From Stictocephala bisonia (taxonomy: Eukaryota; Arthropoda; Insecta; Hemiptera; Membracidae), in NCBI GenBank assembly GCA_035578905.1, contig JAQJVL010000002.1, forward strand, positions 6,572,717 through 6,636,716: a DNA stretch of 64,000 nt. The letters are read 5' to 3'. The notes below the pieces were generated by a model. That model saw only the letters and a program-made list of their open reading frames with translations. It made no database searches and was not told the DNA's origin. Position numbers and translations under genes: made by a program. Shown here piece after piece: positions 38,024 through 48,728 of the stretch (position 1 is the stretch's first letter; every line of letters begins with the position of its first letter).

Positions 38024-40498
38024 ATGAAGGTCTTGGTAAGTCGTCCTACATTCTCGTTACAAATCAATTTAAAAAATAATATATATTTAATTTTTTTTAA
38101 TGATCTTGCTTTAACTCTTAAAACATAATTGAAGTATGCAATATTAAACTTCTCGATTTAGTAGGTTTCCTAAATAAGAGGTCGTAAAAATCTTCTTATT
38201 AACGATTTTAATTACTGATTTAACTGATATATTCCTTAAAATCAAATATACTACTTAAATTTAATAATTTATAACAGTACATCTTTTAAAACTAAAATCG
38301 ATATAAATATCATACATCATAAACATTTTACGCAACATAAGTGTAAAAGAATATATTTATTTTACGCCTTGAATTGTTTATTATTTAACAAATTACACTT
38401 CATAAACTCGTGTTCCATTTCATTATTTTTAATTTATTTCATTTATTTCAAAAATATTCTTCGAAATAAATTTTAAAATGGCTCACAACAGGAATGTTAT
38501 TAATCTCTAAAATAGAATTGCATACACCCTTTGTTAATGCTGTTAATTGTAAATTTGTAAACCTGCTATTGCAAAATTAATTACCAAATAAACATATACA
38601 TTTTGAATTTATAATTTCCAATATAGAAGTTCTATAGTTTTTAAATTATTTGTATACCTTAATAAATAAATATATTTGAATTTTGATTCTTTCATAAGTA
38701 AAAATTATTATAAATATACTTTTGTTTACTGAAAATACGATGGTACAAAATACTCATGATGAAAGTATTAAATATAATTTGTTTTAAATTTAGAATACAA
38801 TATATATTCTATAAAATATGAAGTACTAAGTTTAACCAAAATTATTTAATTTTTTTGTCTTTCAGAGTAAATAAACATATTACCGTATCTTAGTAATATT
38901 TTTTACAAAGTTTTCCTTTAGTTCGTTGTTTTGATTTTATTAAATGTATAAAAAACACATGAATGTTTTATTAAATAAAATAACTGCTTATGGACTCTAT
39001 ATATTTTCATAATATACGTGTCAAAAGTATTAAATAAATTTATATCAGAGAATATTTTCAATATATGTATCTATCATAAATATTATTTGTGACAGTTAAA
39101 AACATGTAAAACTCAAAGCAATCATTAATTAGTAGAATATTTTATATTGTTATATTAGTTGTTAAGGAAACATTTTTAACTATATAAATTGTTACAAATA
39201 AATTTACTAAAACGACTTATTAATAGTTATTAAAATTATAATGTATTTTATTTAGCTAATATATTAAATATTATCACAGGAAAGTATTAAAAACATGATT
39301 TTGTCGGAATATCTGTATATAATATATGGTTAAAGAAGGCCATCGGCAGGTCTGGGAAAGAAATATGGGTGGTATGTGAGTCATTCAAGGTCAACCTCTT
39401 TGTTGGTCACCAATACTGGAGCACTTGACTTCTCACTCTTGGTCTTGACCTTTGGCTCTAGAGACAGGATATGCAGTGTGTCTAAGGCCATTGGCAGTCA
39501 TTGGAAAGATATATGGGTAGCATGTGAGCCAGTCAAGGTCTTGGTCACCAATACCTAAAGCACATGACAGCCCACTCTCGATCTTAACCTTTGGTCTAAA
39601 CAATCACCTGAACCCATTGTTTGTGGTCTTACAATTACTACAGGTTTTATTCTGTTACATCGATAAATGATTGACGCTGGTATTAACAGATTAAACTCAA
39701 GACATTATAGATTGATCTGATTTTTTTATAATTTGATAAGAAAAGATAGGGTGAATAGTTATCTAAAATACTAGTATATAATTTCATCAAATATCTCAGC
39801 GTAAAAAGATGTTTTAAATAAGTTACGAACACTTTATTTTGCATAATAATTATATTTTTATATGTTATATACCAGTTAATAATCAATACTATTATTTATA
39901 ATTCAGTCATTTTTTTTAGGTTGCTTTCGTTGCCGTCGCTTGCTTCGCTCAGTCTGCCCTGAGCAGCTGGGCCCCCTACCACGGAGGAGCCTACGCCCAT
40001 GGAGGCTACCATGGACCTCTGGCTGCCCCTGTCGTCACCCCCTCTGGTTTCTTGGCTGACACCCCTGAGGTTGCCGCCGCCAAAGCCGCCCACCTCTCCG
40101 AAGTAGCCAGGGCCTCCAGCCACGCTGCCGCTGCCCCCGCTGCAGGATACGCCGGTGCCGGTTACGCCGGTGGTTACGCTGGAGGTTACCACGGTCCCCT
40201 CGCCTCTCCCGTCGTCCTCCCCTCTGGTTTCCTTGCTGACACCCCTGAGGTCGCTGCCGCTAAGGCCGCTCACCTTGGTCTGGCCGCTGGTGCTGCCCAC
40301 GGTGCCTACGCTCCTGCCGCCCCCGTAGCCCCCGTTGCCCCTTGGGCTGGTGCCTACGCTGCCCCCTACTCCGGTGCCTACGCTGGTGCCTACGATGATG
40401 GCAGCTACCGCGGTGAGGGTGCCTATGGTGCCTACGCTGCCCATGGTGAAGACGATGGCTCCTACAAACCCCATCTGTACGAGCACGGACACTACTAG
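38024..40498 (+). CDS. Cuticular protein with two 18-residue motifs (gene 2), two exons
   Basis: Secreted structural cuticle protein of 196 residues from 38024-38035 (ATG AAG GTC TTG, MKVL) joined to 39920-40498. The donor is gtaagt at 38036 and the acceptor ttttttag ends at 39919, phase 0. The signal peptide is about residues 1-18 ([15 protein letters not shown]). The motif with [14 protein letters not shown] occurs at 41-62 and again at 101-122, a spacing of exactly 60 residues. Between the motifs lie Ala-rich and GYAG repeats, and after the second comes an Ala/Tyr/Pro stretch. The C-terminus has YDDGSYRGEG and ends [14 protein letters not shown]. The only cysteine is in the signal peptide. 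The exon is strongly GC-rich in an AT-rich region. It faces gene 3 tail to tail. Its structure and sequence are closest to gene 3. Confidence 0.93.
38036..39919 (+). other. Intron of cuticle gene 2
   Basis: Phase-0 GT-AG intron of 1,884 bases, mostly AT-rich. From 39336 to 39595 it contains a GC-richer direct repeat of about 147 bases with nuclear-receptor-type half sites, listed separately. Confidence 0.85.
39336..39595 (+). repeat. Direct repeat with nuclear-receptor half sites in the gene 2 intron
   Basis: Two tandem units of about 147 bases start AAGGCCAT(C/T)GGCAG at about 39338 and 39485. Both share ATATGGGT, CATGTGAG/TATGTGAG, a TCAAGGTC element, GGTCACCAATAC and an ACCTTTGG element. 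TCAAGGTCA at 39385-39393 is a perfect FTZ-F1 consensus. TCAAGGTCT at 39533-39541 is its one-base variant. TGACCTTTG at 39446-39454 is an AGGTCA half site on the minus strand. An intronic enhancer is possible; this is inference. Confidence 0.6.
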
Positions 40499-40510
40499 AC
40501 CACCTCCATG

Positions 40511-40644
40511 CTGTAGATAGGCCAGAGTTTTGAGACCGGCTGGGTTTTTCTCGGTAGTGGTTGAAAAATCATGATGTAAATATTTGAATTTTGTAAAATA
40601 ATACCTGAAGTGGTACCAAAAATTTTATACTGAAGTCAAATATA
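40511..40644 (+). terminator. Conserved 3' UTR of gene 2 with TGTAAATA
   Basis: The block at 40511-40550 (GTAGATAGGCCAGAGTTTTG then AGACCGGCTGGGTTTTTC) is nearly identical in genes 3 and 4. ATGATGTAAATA follows, with the Pumilio-type TGTAAATA at 40575-40582. No AATAAA lies close by. The variant AATATA at 40639-40644 is at the position matched in gene 3 and may serve as the polyadenylation signal. Confidence 0.55.
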
Positions 40645-40659
40645 CGTTATTTTTGTACG

Positions 40660-41640
40660 TAAAACCTATCAAAATGTTTTTATTTAGAATTCCTTCCAAC
40701 TACAACTAGATTTAGAGTAAGTTTCCAGCATAACTAAGAAATAAGTGGAAATTATTAAACAATTTCATATTCTGGAACGTGTTATAATGTATTTCTGTAT
40801 AACAGGAAATTTAAATGTTGAAAATACATATTTTTACTTTTATTTGCCAAATTCATATATTTTATATGAACTAATTTAATCTGCTTTTAAACATTTAAAT
40901 TTCTTTTAAACTTTGCATTTGAAAAATATGTTTGAATGGTTTTGTTATATCAGTCGGCAAACTACAATACGTTTTTACACATTCAATCTAATCTGACATC
41001 GTACTCCACAAAACTGTTATGCAATATGTGCTTTCATTATAAATATTACTAATAATAAACTTAACATTTTGAATATTTTGAGTTCATTTATTGTAACAAA
41101 ATACTGAATTTTATTTGCATCTTTTAATTACTATAGTTAATAAATAATAAATATGACTTAACTGATCTTTTTATTGCAATGTTATACATCGCCAACATAT
41201 TCACCAAACATATAACCTTGGTAAATAACTAAATATAAAAAAGGAATATTGTTTTTAAATATTTATGACTGACATTTAAAACACTAATATGATGGTAAAT
41301 CAATACATCTTATTTAAATAAAAAAATATTAAACGTTATGACAGTTATGCTTTTTAATTACAGTTATGTTTTATGTTACTAAAAATTATTCATATCTTGC
41401 GTTGAAAACAAAATTTGCTTATTCGTGGTAATTTTAATATCTTTATTACAACAAATGTTGCCAGTACAATAACACGTACATAAAACAATCCAGCAACATA
41501 AAATATTACATGTTCCGTTTTAATGACATCGGTGCATAATTTATTATAGTATTGATTCTCATACGCATAATGTAATAAAATCTGATTGGTTCAAGATATG
41601 CTACTTACGAGCATGTTAAATATATGTTAATAGATGGTTT
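40660..41640. other. AT-rich intergenic DNA, nothing recognised
   Basis: No supported feature. Confidence 0.4.
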
Positions 41641-41649
41641 TAAACAAAA

Positions 41650-41674
41650 CGTGTGTGCGTGCGCGCGTGCGCGC

Positions 41675-41746
<72 letters not shown>
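41650..41746 (+). repeat. (GT)n microsatellite with a GC-alternating head
   Basis: The first 40 bases alternate G/C and G/T (GTGCGCGCGTGCGCGCGTGC), followed by about 28 GT units. The whole run is alternating purine-pyrimidine, so Z-DNA formation is possible. Confidence 0.95.
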
Positions 41747-41749
<3 letters not shown>

Positions 41750-41759
41750 TGTGTGTCTA

Positions 41760-43420
41760 AAGTTACAATATTTACATATCGAACAAATATAAATAATTCT
41801 CTACCTACGCCCCTACAGGTATAGCATTGTTGCTCATTTTGAACAATAACAAAATGAAGAACATATAAATAGTAAAATATAAGTACTACGCCATATTTTA
41901 ACGACTTTTTACATTTTAGTGCTATGTAATTAACTAACGTACATAGACCATTTAGCGGAAAAACGTTTTAATTTTAATGTATTTTAATTTAATCAAAATA
42001 AAAAAGTGTTTCTTAGAATAATTTTATATTTAATGATTTGCGAATTAGGTAAAAGAAAAATCATCGCCTGATTGCTAAAAAGCTTTAACATTTTAGTAAC
42101 ATAAAAAGCTTTAAAAAAAGCTTCGTGACGTTAATTCTCAGTCTGGTTTTTTTTTTTTTTTTTTTTTTTTATTGTCTTCTCTTACTGTTAAATCACTGTT
42201 GTATACAGTACTTATTACAGTAGACTATGCATGTTTTAGAGGATGCCCTCTAACCATTTGTAACTGTATTATCAAACAATGACATACAGAAAACTTATTT
42301 TAAGCCTGAACTGATATTAATATTTCACTAACAATTAAAATAAATGTTCACTGACATATATTTGCCAGTAGTAGTCCCCAATAAATGAAACTTGTGTTAT
42401 TTTGCTTTGTTTCTGTATTACTCTATGCAGGGAAACACAAACAAGAACTGGTTATCTGATGTTAGCAAACAAACCACAATTGATTTATACTATTAAGGTT
42501 TATGTTTAGCAGATAATCCTAGTAGTGATTCGCTATCAATATATTTTATATGGTGTAGTAAATAGTATTGTTACTATTTTAAGTAAAATACCATAAGTAC
42601 TTTTCAGATTATATTACACATCTCTTAGTTTATTTTAGCATCAAACTTTAATCTTAATCTACAGGATCTATATAAATTTCAATTTAAAATTTATAATGTA
42701 ATGCTCATTTTTAAGTACGATCTTATAGTCTCTAAATAACACATATTATTTATTTTACTACAAGAAACTTAAGTATATTTTTTCCTTAACGTGTACTCAT
42801 TCACGTTATTTTGTTTTCATATACATAATTGTTTAAAAATTCAAAAATAATACTTACAACTCTTCCTTTTACTTTTTGTTTCTCTTAAAATGTATTGTTT
42901 AATACAAACTTAATGCAAATTTCCCTATGAATAATACCACCTCTACTTATAAAAGGATGCTTTAAACTTCAATTGCAATGTTTATATTATAACTGTTATA
43001 ATATAGGATTTAAAAAGTTTATAAATAACAAGTCAAGGTATACTGAACAATTGGATGCAATTACAGTAAGTATATGTTAAAAGCATATCTTTCTGTATAA
43101 GAAAGTATTTATTGAAAAGGAATATAGTATTATACCAATTGATCGTTTAAGAATCGTACTTTTTCTTTATACAAATTTTTAGAAATATATGGCAGAGTAA
43201 CAATTTTCAATATAAATAACGAATTTATTATTTTATTTTTGTATGTGCTTTATGTAATTATTTTATTTCCGTAATGAAGGTAAATTACGAAACTGCTTGA
43301 TCACTCCATTTATGTTGACCACTATAACCAACACAAAGAGCCCAGTCTAACAGTATTGTGATCTTCAATAATAAATATACAGTACTTTGACTCCAAAAGT
43401 AATCAGTCAGGTAATAAAAA
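41760..43420. other. AT-rich intergenic DNA, nothing recognised
   Basis: A T run of about 23 bases at 42148-42170 is the only simple repeat of note. No gene recognised. Confidence 0.4.
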
Positions 43421-43429
43421 CCCAAAATT

Positions 43430-43790
43430 CATAGAGTCGTGTCGGGATGCTTTCATGGAGATTGGGTTGTATTCGATGTGCTCATGTAGCGCCTCTTCAA
43501 GTGAATTTTGGAGCTGAGCATGGACACCAACACCCCGAAACTACATGCAGGAACAACTTGCGGGCTCAGCAACTAAGATACGCATTTGAGCTCCTGCCGT
43601 CATATGTCGTGGTAAGATTTATTAACAGGCTCCTTGAAGATGGTATCAAATACCAAATTAAAACTAATTCGAAAGCTAACTAAAAAGCCTCTTGGTGACA
43701 AACACGTTCTACTCGGTTGATAAGTTTATGATGAGCCACTGGGACTAAATTATTGTAAATTACCCAATTTAGAGGGGTGTCTGATGATAA
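43430..43790 (+). other. GC-richer patch with a 78-codon frame, unidentified
   Basis: Composition rises above the flanks and a frame is open at 43447-43683. I recognise no domain. The patch may be a decayed mobile element; there is no direct support. Confidence 0.25.
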
Positions 43791-43964
43791 AATAAATGAA
43801 TAACCGTATGAATGTCACATTTTTATTTTTTATTAATAGTGAATTAATAACATGATTTTAATAATTTAATTACAAATTTGGTAAGAACGTCACTCATGGG
43901 GATATTGTTTTATTTATACCTGTTCAACACTACTAGACGACACATGGTGAAGAACATAAAATAA

Positions 43965-44150
43965 TTATAGGCTTGTAGTTTAGCTGAAAATCAGACTAAT
44001 ACTACGTTGTTCGGATTCCACGTAAAGTTGTAGGTCCCGTAGTTACTCTGGCGATTGAGCTATTAATAATTTGTCCTTTCTGAGCATAAGTAAAACTAAG
44101 TTAGTAACAATGACTACAAAGTTTAACATCATCCCCCTCTACGCGTTTAA
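43965..44150 (-). repeat. Interspersed repeat family A, minus copy
   Basis: On the minus strand it shows TTAGTTTTACTTATGCTCAG, TATTAATAGCTCAATCGCC, CTACAACTTTACGTGGAATCC and CTGATTTTCAGC in family order. It lacks the 3' end block. Confidence 0.7.
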
Positions 44151-44472
44151 TCATTCATATACGCACTATGATAGGTAAAAGGTTTTGACGGAATCTCATA
44201 CCAAATAATACGAATGATGTTTGTGATGATATCAGTACAAGTAGTTGGACTGTAAAGCCATTATATACCGAAATGATCGAACTACTTCCCATATTTATCG
44301 TAAAGTAAATACGACTAAGACTTTGAGAATTTCGCACATTGTGAAGCACGTTTGTTGGCTAGATATGACTACTATGTATTTTTGCGTGAATGTATGGTAA
44401 TGGTACTAACTGATTTACAAAACATATTGCCTACAATAGTCCTAGAACTTAATAAAATTACATGTAACCAAC

Positions 44473-44604
<132 letters not shown>

Positions 44605-44609
44605 GGACA

Positions 44610-45525
44610 CATACATAACTAACAAACAAATATGATGGAACGCAAGAAAAAATACCTGCACATTTTCTAAAAAAAATATTCATTATAGTCCCTTGTAGTT
44701 TTTATTAAATATCTTAGAACCTTTTGATTAAAATAAAAGTTCTTAACATAAGCGTTTGTGAAGTAAATTTACATAACTACGAAGATCGATTTTAACAAAG
44801 TGCATGCAAAGTGGTCTGAAGATTTTCGTGGTTATTTCTAACTGTACCTCAATTACAACTACTGTTTTTATGTATTTTTAATGGTGGATATATTATTTTC
44901 ATTTCATAAATGGATTTCCTTTCTTTTTCTATTTGTTTGAATAGTTTCTCACTTTAGTTGTAAATTTGTTTAGCAATGAATGTAATGTTAATATTTTATA
45001 TACTTACAAAATTGTTCTAAGTATAGTAATGTACCTGGCTGACTGACTTATTTTTGTTGAAATAAAATGTAATTTTTGTTAAATGTATGATGATTTAGTT
45101 GTAATATTCTCTTTTAGGTTAAGGAAAAATAGAAATTAATTGGTTTTTAAAAATTAGTTCAATATCAATTGTACCATTAGAGCTGTTTTCATTAAGGTAC
45201 AACACATTAGTTAGGCTAATGATAAATTAAAAAAATAATTAAAAACTATTTGATAAATTAAAACAAATTTAGTAAATTTGTGCTCTTCATACCAACAAAC
45301 AGTTATTTTTGTTCATATTTGTAAGATTTAATTAAAAAAAGTATACCCAAAAAAAATTACTTGAAATTGTTAAGTACTTTAGATTGTACTGTATTTTGTA
45401 TTAATTACCATAAAATACTATAATATATTAGTATTCGGTCACTTATCTGTCCCAAAGAGTATATATATTTTTTAATATACTGCTAAAATATAAAGATACT
45501 TAAAATATCTTTAATAAGCCCAAAG
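44610..45525. other. AT-rich intergenic DNA, nothing recognised
   Basis: No supported feature. Confidence 0.4.
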
Positions 45526-45529
45526 GCCT

Positions 45530-45880
45530 CTTGAGTCTAAGCCCATGGTCAAGCGGTCTGTTGCGTCAGGACCTTTAGCTGATCAAAGCGTTACCGGAAG
45601 ATATAAGAGGCGAGCCTAACGAAACACTGTTTGAAAGGAAATTGCGGCGCTTCTTCGTCAATGCAGCTTTCTATAGCGTATCGGAGTTTTTGGAGATGAC
45701 TTCGCACTAAAATCAAATATTTTAACGACTCCTGTGTAGCCTATTAGGCCTACACACATATATATGTTTGTTTTAACCTAATTTATTTGTTTAACTTTAC
45801 TTAATTTTGACGCATGCTATACAACAGTGTATTGTGTTTATGGCAATAAAGAATATTATTATTATTATTATTATTATTAT
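45530..45880 (+). mobile_element. 3' end of a non-LTR retrotransposon (LINE), 5'-truncated
   Basis: One frame up to the TAA at 45708-45710 reads LPEDIR, then LFERKLRRFFVNAAFYSVSEFLE. This is the kind of C-terminus found in ORF2 proteins of Jockey/CR1-type insect LINEs (a KLRRFF..AFYSVSEFL pattern). The 3' UTR ends TGGCAATAAAG and an (ATT)n tail at 45854-45880. The endonuclease and reverse transcriptase are absent, so this is a dead 5'-truncated insert. Confidence 0.75.
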
Positions 45881-45881
45881 A

Positions 45882-46112
45882 GTTCTTGGTCAGAGTTAGC
45901 GCAGCGTCAGGACATTATGCCTTGGACAGTCCTAGCGCAGGTTCGAATCTGGCCTGGACTGAAAGTATTTATCAGTAATATTTACCTTCTACTGTACTGG
46001 TTCACCCCCTTACTCTGTCTGAATAAGTTCCTAGCAAAGATCAATGGACTATGGGTAATGGGAAGAGTAAGGTTAAGAAGGAGATTGGTCTCTCCCTTAT
46101 TATAAAAAAGAC
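45882..46112 (+). repeat. tRNA-derived SINE, copy C
   Basis: The head has GAGTTAGCGCAGCGTCAGG, a diverged A box. GGTTCGAATCTGGCC is a good B box. The body is TACTGTACTGGTTCACCCCC and GAATAAGTTCCTAGC, and the end is A-rich. It starts immediately after the (ATT)n tail of the LINE fragment at 45530-45880. Confidence 0.85.
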
Positions 46113-46114
46113 CA

Positions 46115-46790
46115 CCCATAAACGATGTTAACAGTATTTAATGGAAAAATTGGCAATACTCATATCACTTTAGGCGCTCTTAGGAATACTTAGTAATTAT
46201 GTCCAAACAATTATAAATAGTCTATTACCATTGTACGTGTAAAGCTGGGTCGAATCTACAGTTGGTGCATGGGTGACCCACCCACCTGCCGATACACAAT
46301 CGGTGGTAATGACAATTGGCCAACAATCTGATTAAAAATCCTTTTGAATTCTAGTGTTATCCAATAAAGATGTATATGATAGTCATTTTGACGTTGTAAA
46401 ACTGATTATATATCGAACATTATTTGGGTAGGCCAATTTCATCTACTATTTTAATTTTGGTGGACCTAGGTACATTTTTTTCAAAATGTCAGAAAATGAA
46501 AGAAACTAAAATCATCAGTTGTTCATTTTAGATATTATTTGGTCCGTTGAACTTATAATAATAAACATTTATTTTCCAAAAAAAAACATATAAAAAAAAT
46601 TAGTCGATACAAATCTATCCAATCACAAAGCATTATCTAAATAACAGAAACACCAAATATATTTACCTTAACATATTATAACAAATTGATGTTGCGTTGC
46701 TCAGACTGGCCATTAACTGTTTCTTAAAAATGCATTTAACAAAATAAGAATAATCACCTTAAAAGGAAAGAAAGGAAATAAAAGTAAGTT
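46115..46790. other. Intergenic DNA, nothing recognised
   Basis: A short CCCACCCACC patch at about 46278-46290 recalls the minisatellite at 36750. No gene recognised. Confidence 0.4.
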
Positions 46791-46792
46791 CC

Positions 46793-46985
46793 TTTTGTAT
46801 ATAATTGTTAAAAATAATAAAATTTAAAACCAATAAAAACTTTATTACTGAGGCCTTTCGACAGCAAATAAATAAATGTATTTATTATTTGTGATGTCTG
46901 ACGATGACAGCCTTGCTATAAAAATGCCTCACTAATAACGTTTTTATTGATTTTAAATTGTATTATTTTTAACAATTATATACAA
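46793..46985. mobile_element. Hairpin element, likely a mini Penelope-like derivative
   Basis: Arms of about 56 bases (TTTTGTATATAATTGTTAAA.. and its inverse ..TTTAACAATTATATACAAAA) flank a loop of about 85 bases. The right side of the loop reads CTGACGATGACAGC..GCTATAAAAATGCCTCAC. The left side, on the minus strand, reads GCTGTCGAAAGGCCTCAG. Together these give the CTGAYGA, stem II and GAAA order of Penelope-like terminal repeats, truncated on one side. No coding sequence. Confidence 0.6.
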
Positions 46986-46989
46986 AAAG

Positions 46990-47460
46990 CAATACAGATC
47001 CATCTTAAACATATTCCTTTTTTATATTGCAGGAAAAACTAAATAATGATATTGCAGGATCGTAACACAATGATAGTTTTTGTTGTTTTGAATTATAATT
47101 CTAAAAAATGTTTAACAATAAAAAATTATTAATATTTTGTTAGTTAATTTTATTTATTATTATTTTTTTATTACTGAACTTCAATTTAGTTGTTATCATT
47201 GACCTTGAAAAACAGAACATTGTCTTCTCTCCTGTGATTCCAGTGAAGCGTGTTTGCTTGTCCTATAGTTTTAGATCTTAGATAGGCACTTTCTTTACCT
47301 ATAATGTAAGTGGTTTCCCCCTCTTTCTCGTTCATCCTTCCCTATATGTATATCTGTCCCTCCAGCACACGCTTAATTTGCTAGTTACTTGTGCATTTAT
47401 TCCTTCTCACTGCCTATTTTTATTCTAAATGTGTTAGTAATTAACAAATTAATTATAATT
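46990..47460. other. Intergenic DNA with one FTZ-F1-type site
   Basis: TGACCTTGA at 47200-47208 is a perfect FTZ-F1 site on the minus strand, about 1.5 kb past the end of gene 3. No gene recognised. Confidence 0.4.
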
Positions 47461-47466
47461 ATTTGT

Positions 47467-48325
47467 ATTACTGATTTATTTTAAATAGCAACACATCACA
47501 TAGTTTTTTTTTTTTAATTTTATATTTCGGCTATACAGTCTGAAGCCATTTTCAAACATTTAACAACATATATAGTTTTAATAAAACATAAATTAATTAA
47601 TAGATCATATGTTTTTAAAAATATTTAACAGATGCTTCGATCAATGAAAATAGTTGAATAAAAAAAAAGATTTAATATTAGAACTTCATTTGTTACAAAA
47701 TCAAAAATTGGAAATTTACTAAGAAAAGTTAAACCATATAATCAAAATCAAGAAACCAAAAATGTTGTTTACAGAATTCCTTGTCGATGTGATTTTAATT
47801 ATTTTGGACAAACATCTCGACCGTTAAAAAAGAGAATACAAGAACATAAAAACAGCATAAAAAATCAATTGGAAAACTATTCTAAACTTTCAGATCATGT
47901 TTTGGCGGAAGAGCATAAGGTGCAATGGACAGCAGTAAGTATAGTATATAAAGAAATTAAATGGAAAGAAAGAAAAATAAAAGAAGCAGCATGTATGACT
48001 ATAGAAAGCTGCATTTCACAACCTAGTGCCACCTTATGCTCAATATACCTGCCTATTATTAAATCAGAAGTATTAAATAAAATTCGAAATTAATCAGTAA
48101 CTACACAATTTTTATCAAAATTTATATAGTATATATTCAACTATTTTCAGTGATAAAATCATCTGTTAAATATTTTTAAAAACATATGATCTATTAATTA
48201 ATTTATATTTTATTAAAAACTATTTATGTTGTTAAATGTTTGAAAATGACTTCAAACTATATAGCCGAAATGTAAAATATTTTAAAAAACTCTGTGATGT
48301 GTAGCTATTTAAAATAAATTAGTAA
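47467..48325 (+). mobile_element. Penelope-like element, 5'-truncated with inverted terminal copies
   Basis: The left arm (47467-47655) and right arm (about 48125-48325) are inverted copies. The outer ends read TTTATTTTAAATAG and CTATTTAAAATAAA, and the inner parts share ACATATGATCTATTAATTAA. They bracket an intact GIY-YIG frame (47662-48093). The arrangement matches the snapback 5' ends seen in Penelope-like insertions. The reverse transcriptase is missing. Confidence 0.8.
47662..48093 (+). CDS. GIY-YIG endonuclease fragment of a Penelope-like element, C-terminal part
   Basis: The frame is open for 143 codons, from just after a TAA at 47659 to the TAA at 48091. Residues VVYRIPCRCDFNYFGQTSR give the GIY-YIG signature in its Penelope form (I/V-Y..IPC..C then YFGQT). 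PLKKRIQEHK (with the conserved Arg and His) follows, then LSDHVLAEEHKVQW, and a C-terminal KWKERKIKEAACM..ISQPSA region typical of these elements. It lacks the N-terminal reverse transcriptase and a plausible start, so it is a fragment. It is the only one of the three copies in the window without an internal stop. The domain's known role is nicking of target DNA during retrotransposition. Confidence 0.8.
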   Translation, partial: KKRFNIRTSFVTKSKIGNLLRKVKPYNQNQETKNVVYRIPCRCDFNYFGQTSRPLKKRIQEHKNSIKNQLENYSKLSDHVLAEEHKVQWTAVSIVYKEIKWKERKIKEAACMTIESCISQPSATLCSIYLPIIKSEVLNKIRN

Positions 48326-48329
48326 TGAA

Positions 48330-48595
48330 CACCATCACGAAAAAAACATACCGTCAAGAATTAATTTGTATCTTTTATAAATATTGTATCAGTGATATCT
48401 AATTGTCAGCGTACCACTGTATTATAACTGTGTACTTCTTGACCTATCAAGGAGAACTTTAAATATATCAATTCAAGGAATATATATGGTTCGTAAATTT
48501 GAATCAAATGAATGAAAATTCCAAATAAATTCAATTTAAAAAAAGAGTAAGGATTCATAATGATTTAAACCATAAATACGTACAAAAAAAGCGTA
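48330..48595. other. Intergenic DNA downstream of gene 3, nothing recognised
   Basis: AT-rich. No feature supported. Confidence 0.4.
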
Positions 48596-48598
48596 AAA

Positions 48599-48722
48599 TA
48601 TATTTGGTACTATTGTAGAGATTTTGTACATAGTCTGAATGAAGTATTTACATCATGAAGTTTATACCACTGCTGCGAAAAACCCAGCCGGTCTCAGAAC
48701 TTTGGCCTATCTACAGCATGGT
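48599..48722 (-). terminator. Conserved 3' UTR of gene 3 with TGTAAATA
   Basis: On the minus strand, the block shared with genes 2 and 4 (CTGTAGATAGGCCAAAG, then GAGACCGGCTGGGTTTTTC) leads to CATGATGTAAATAC. The Pumilio-type octamer is at 48645-48652. AATATA at 48599-48604 occupies the same relative place as in gene 2 and may be the polyadenylation signal. Confidence 0.55.
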
Positions 48723-48728
48723 GGTGGT

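Noticed and set aside
41624..41824. 66-codon Cys/Val-rich open frame
   Set aside because: It is the translated GT microsatellite.
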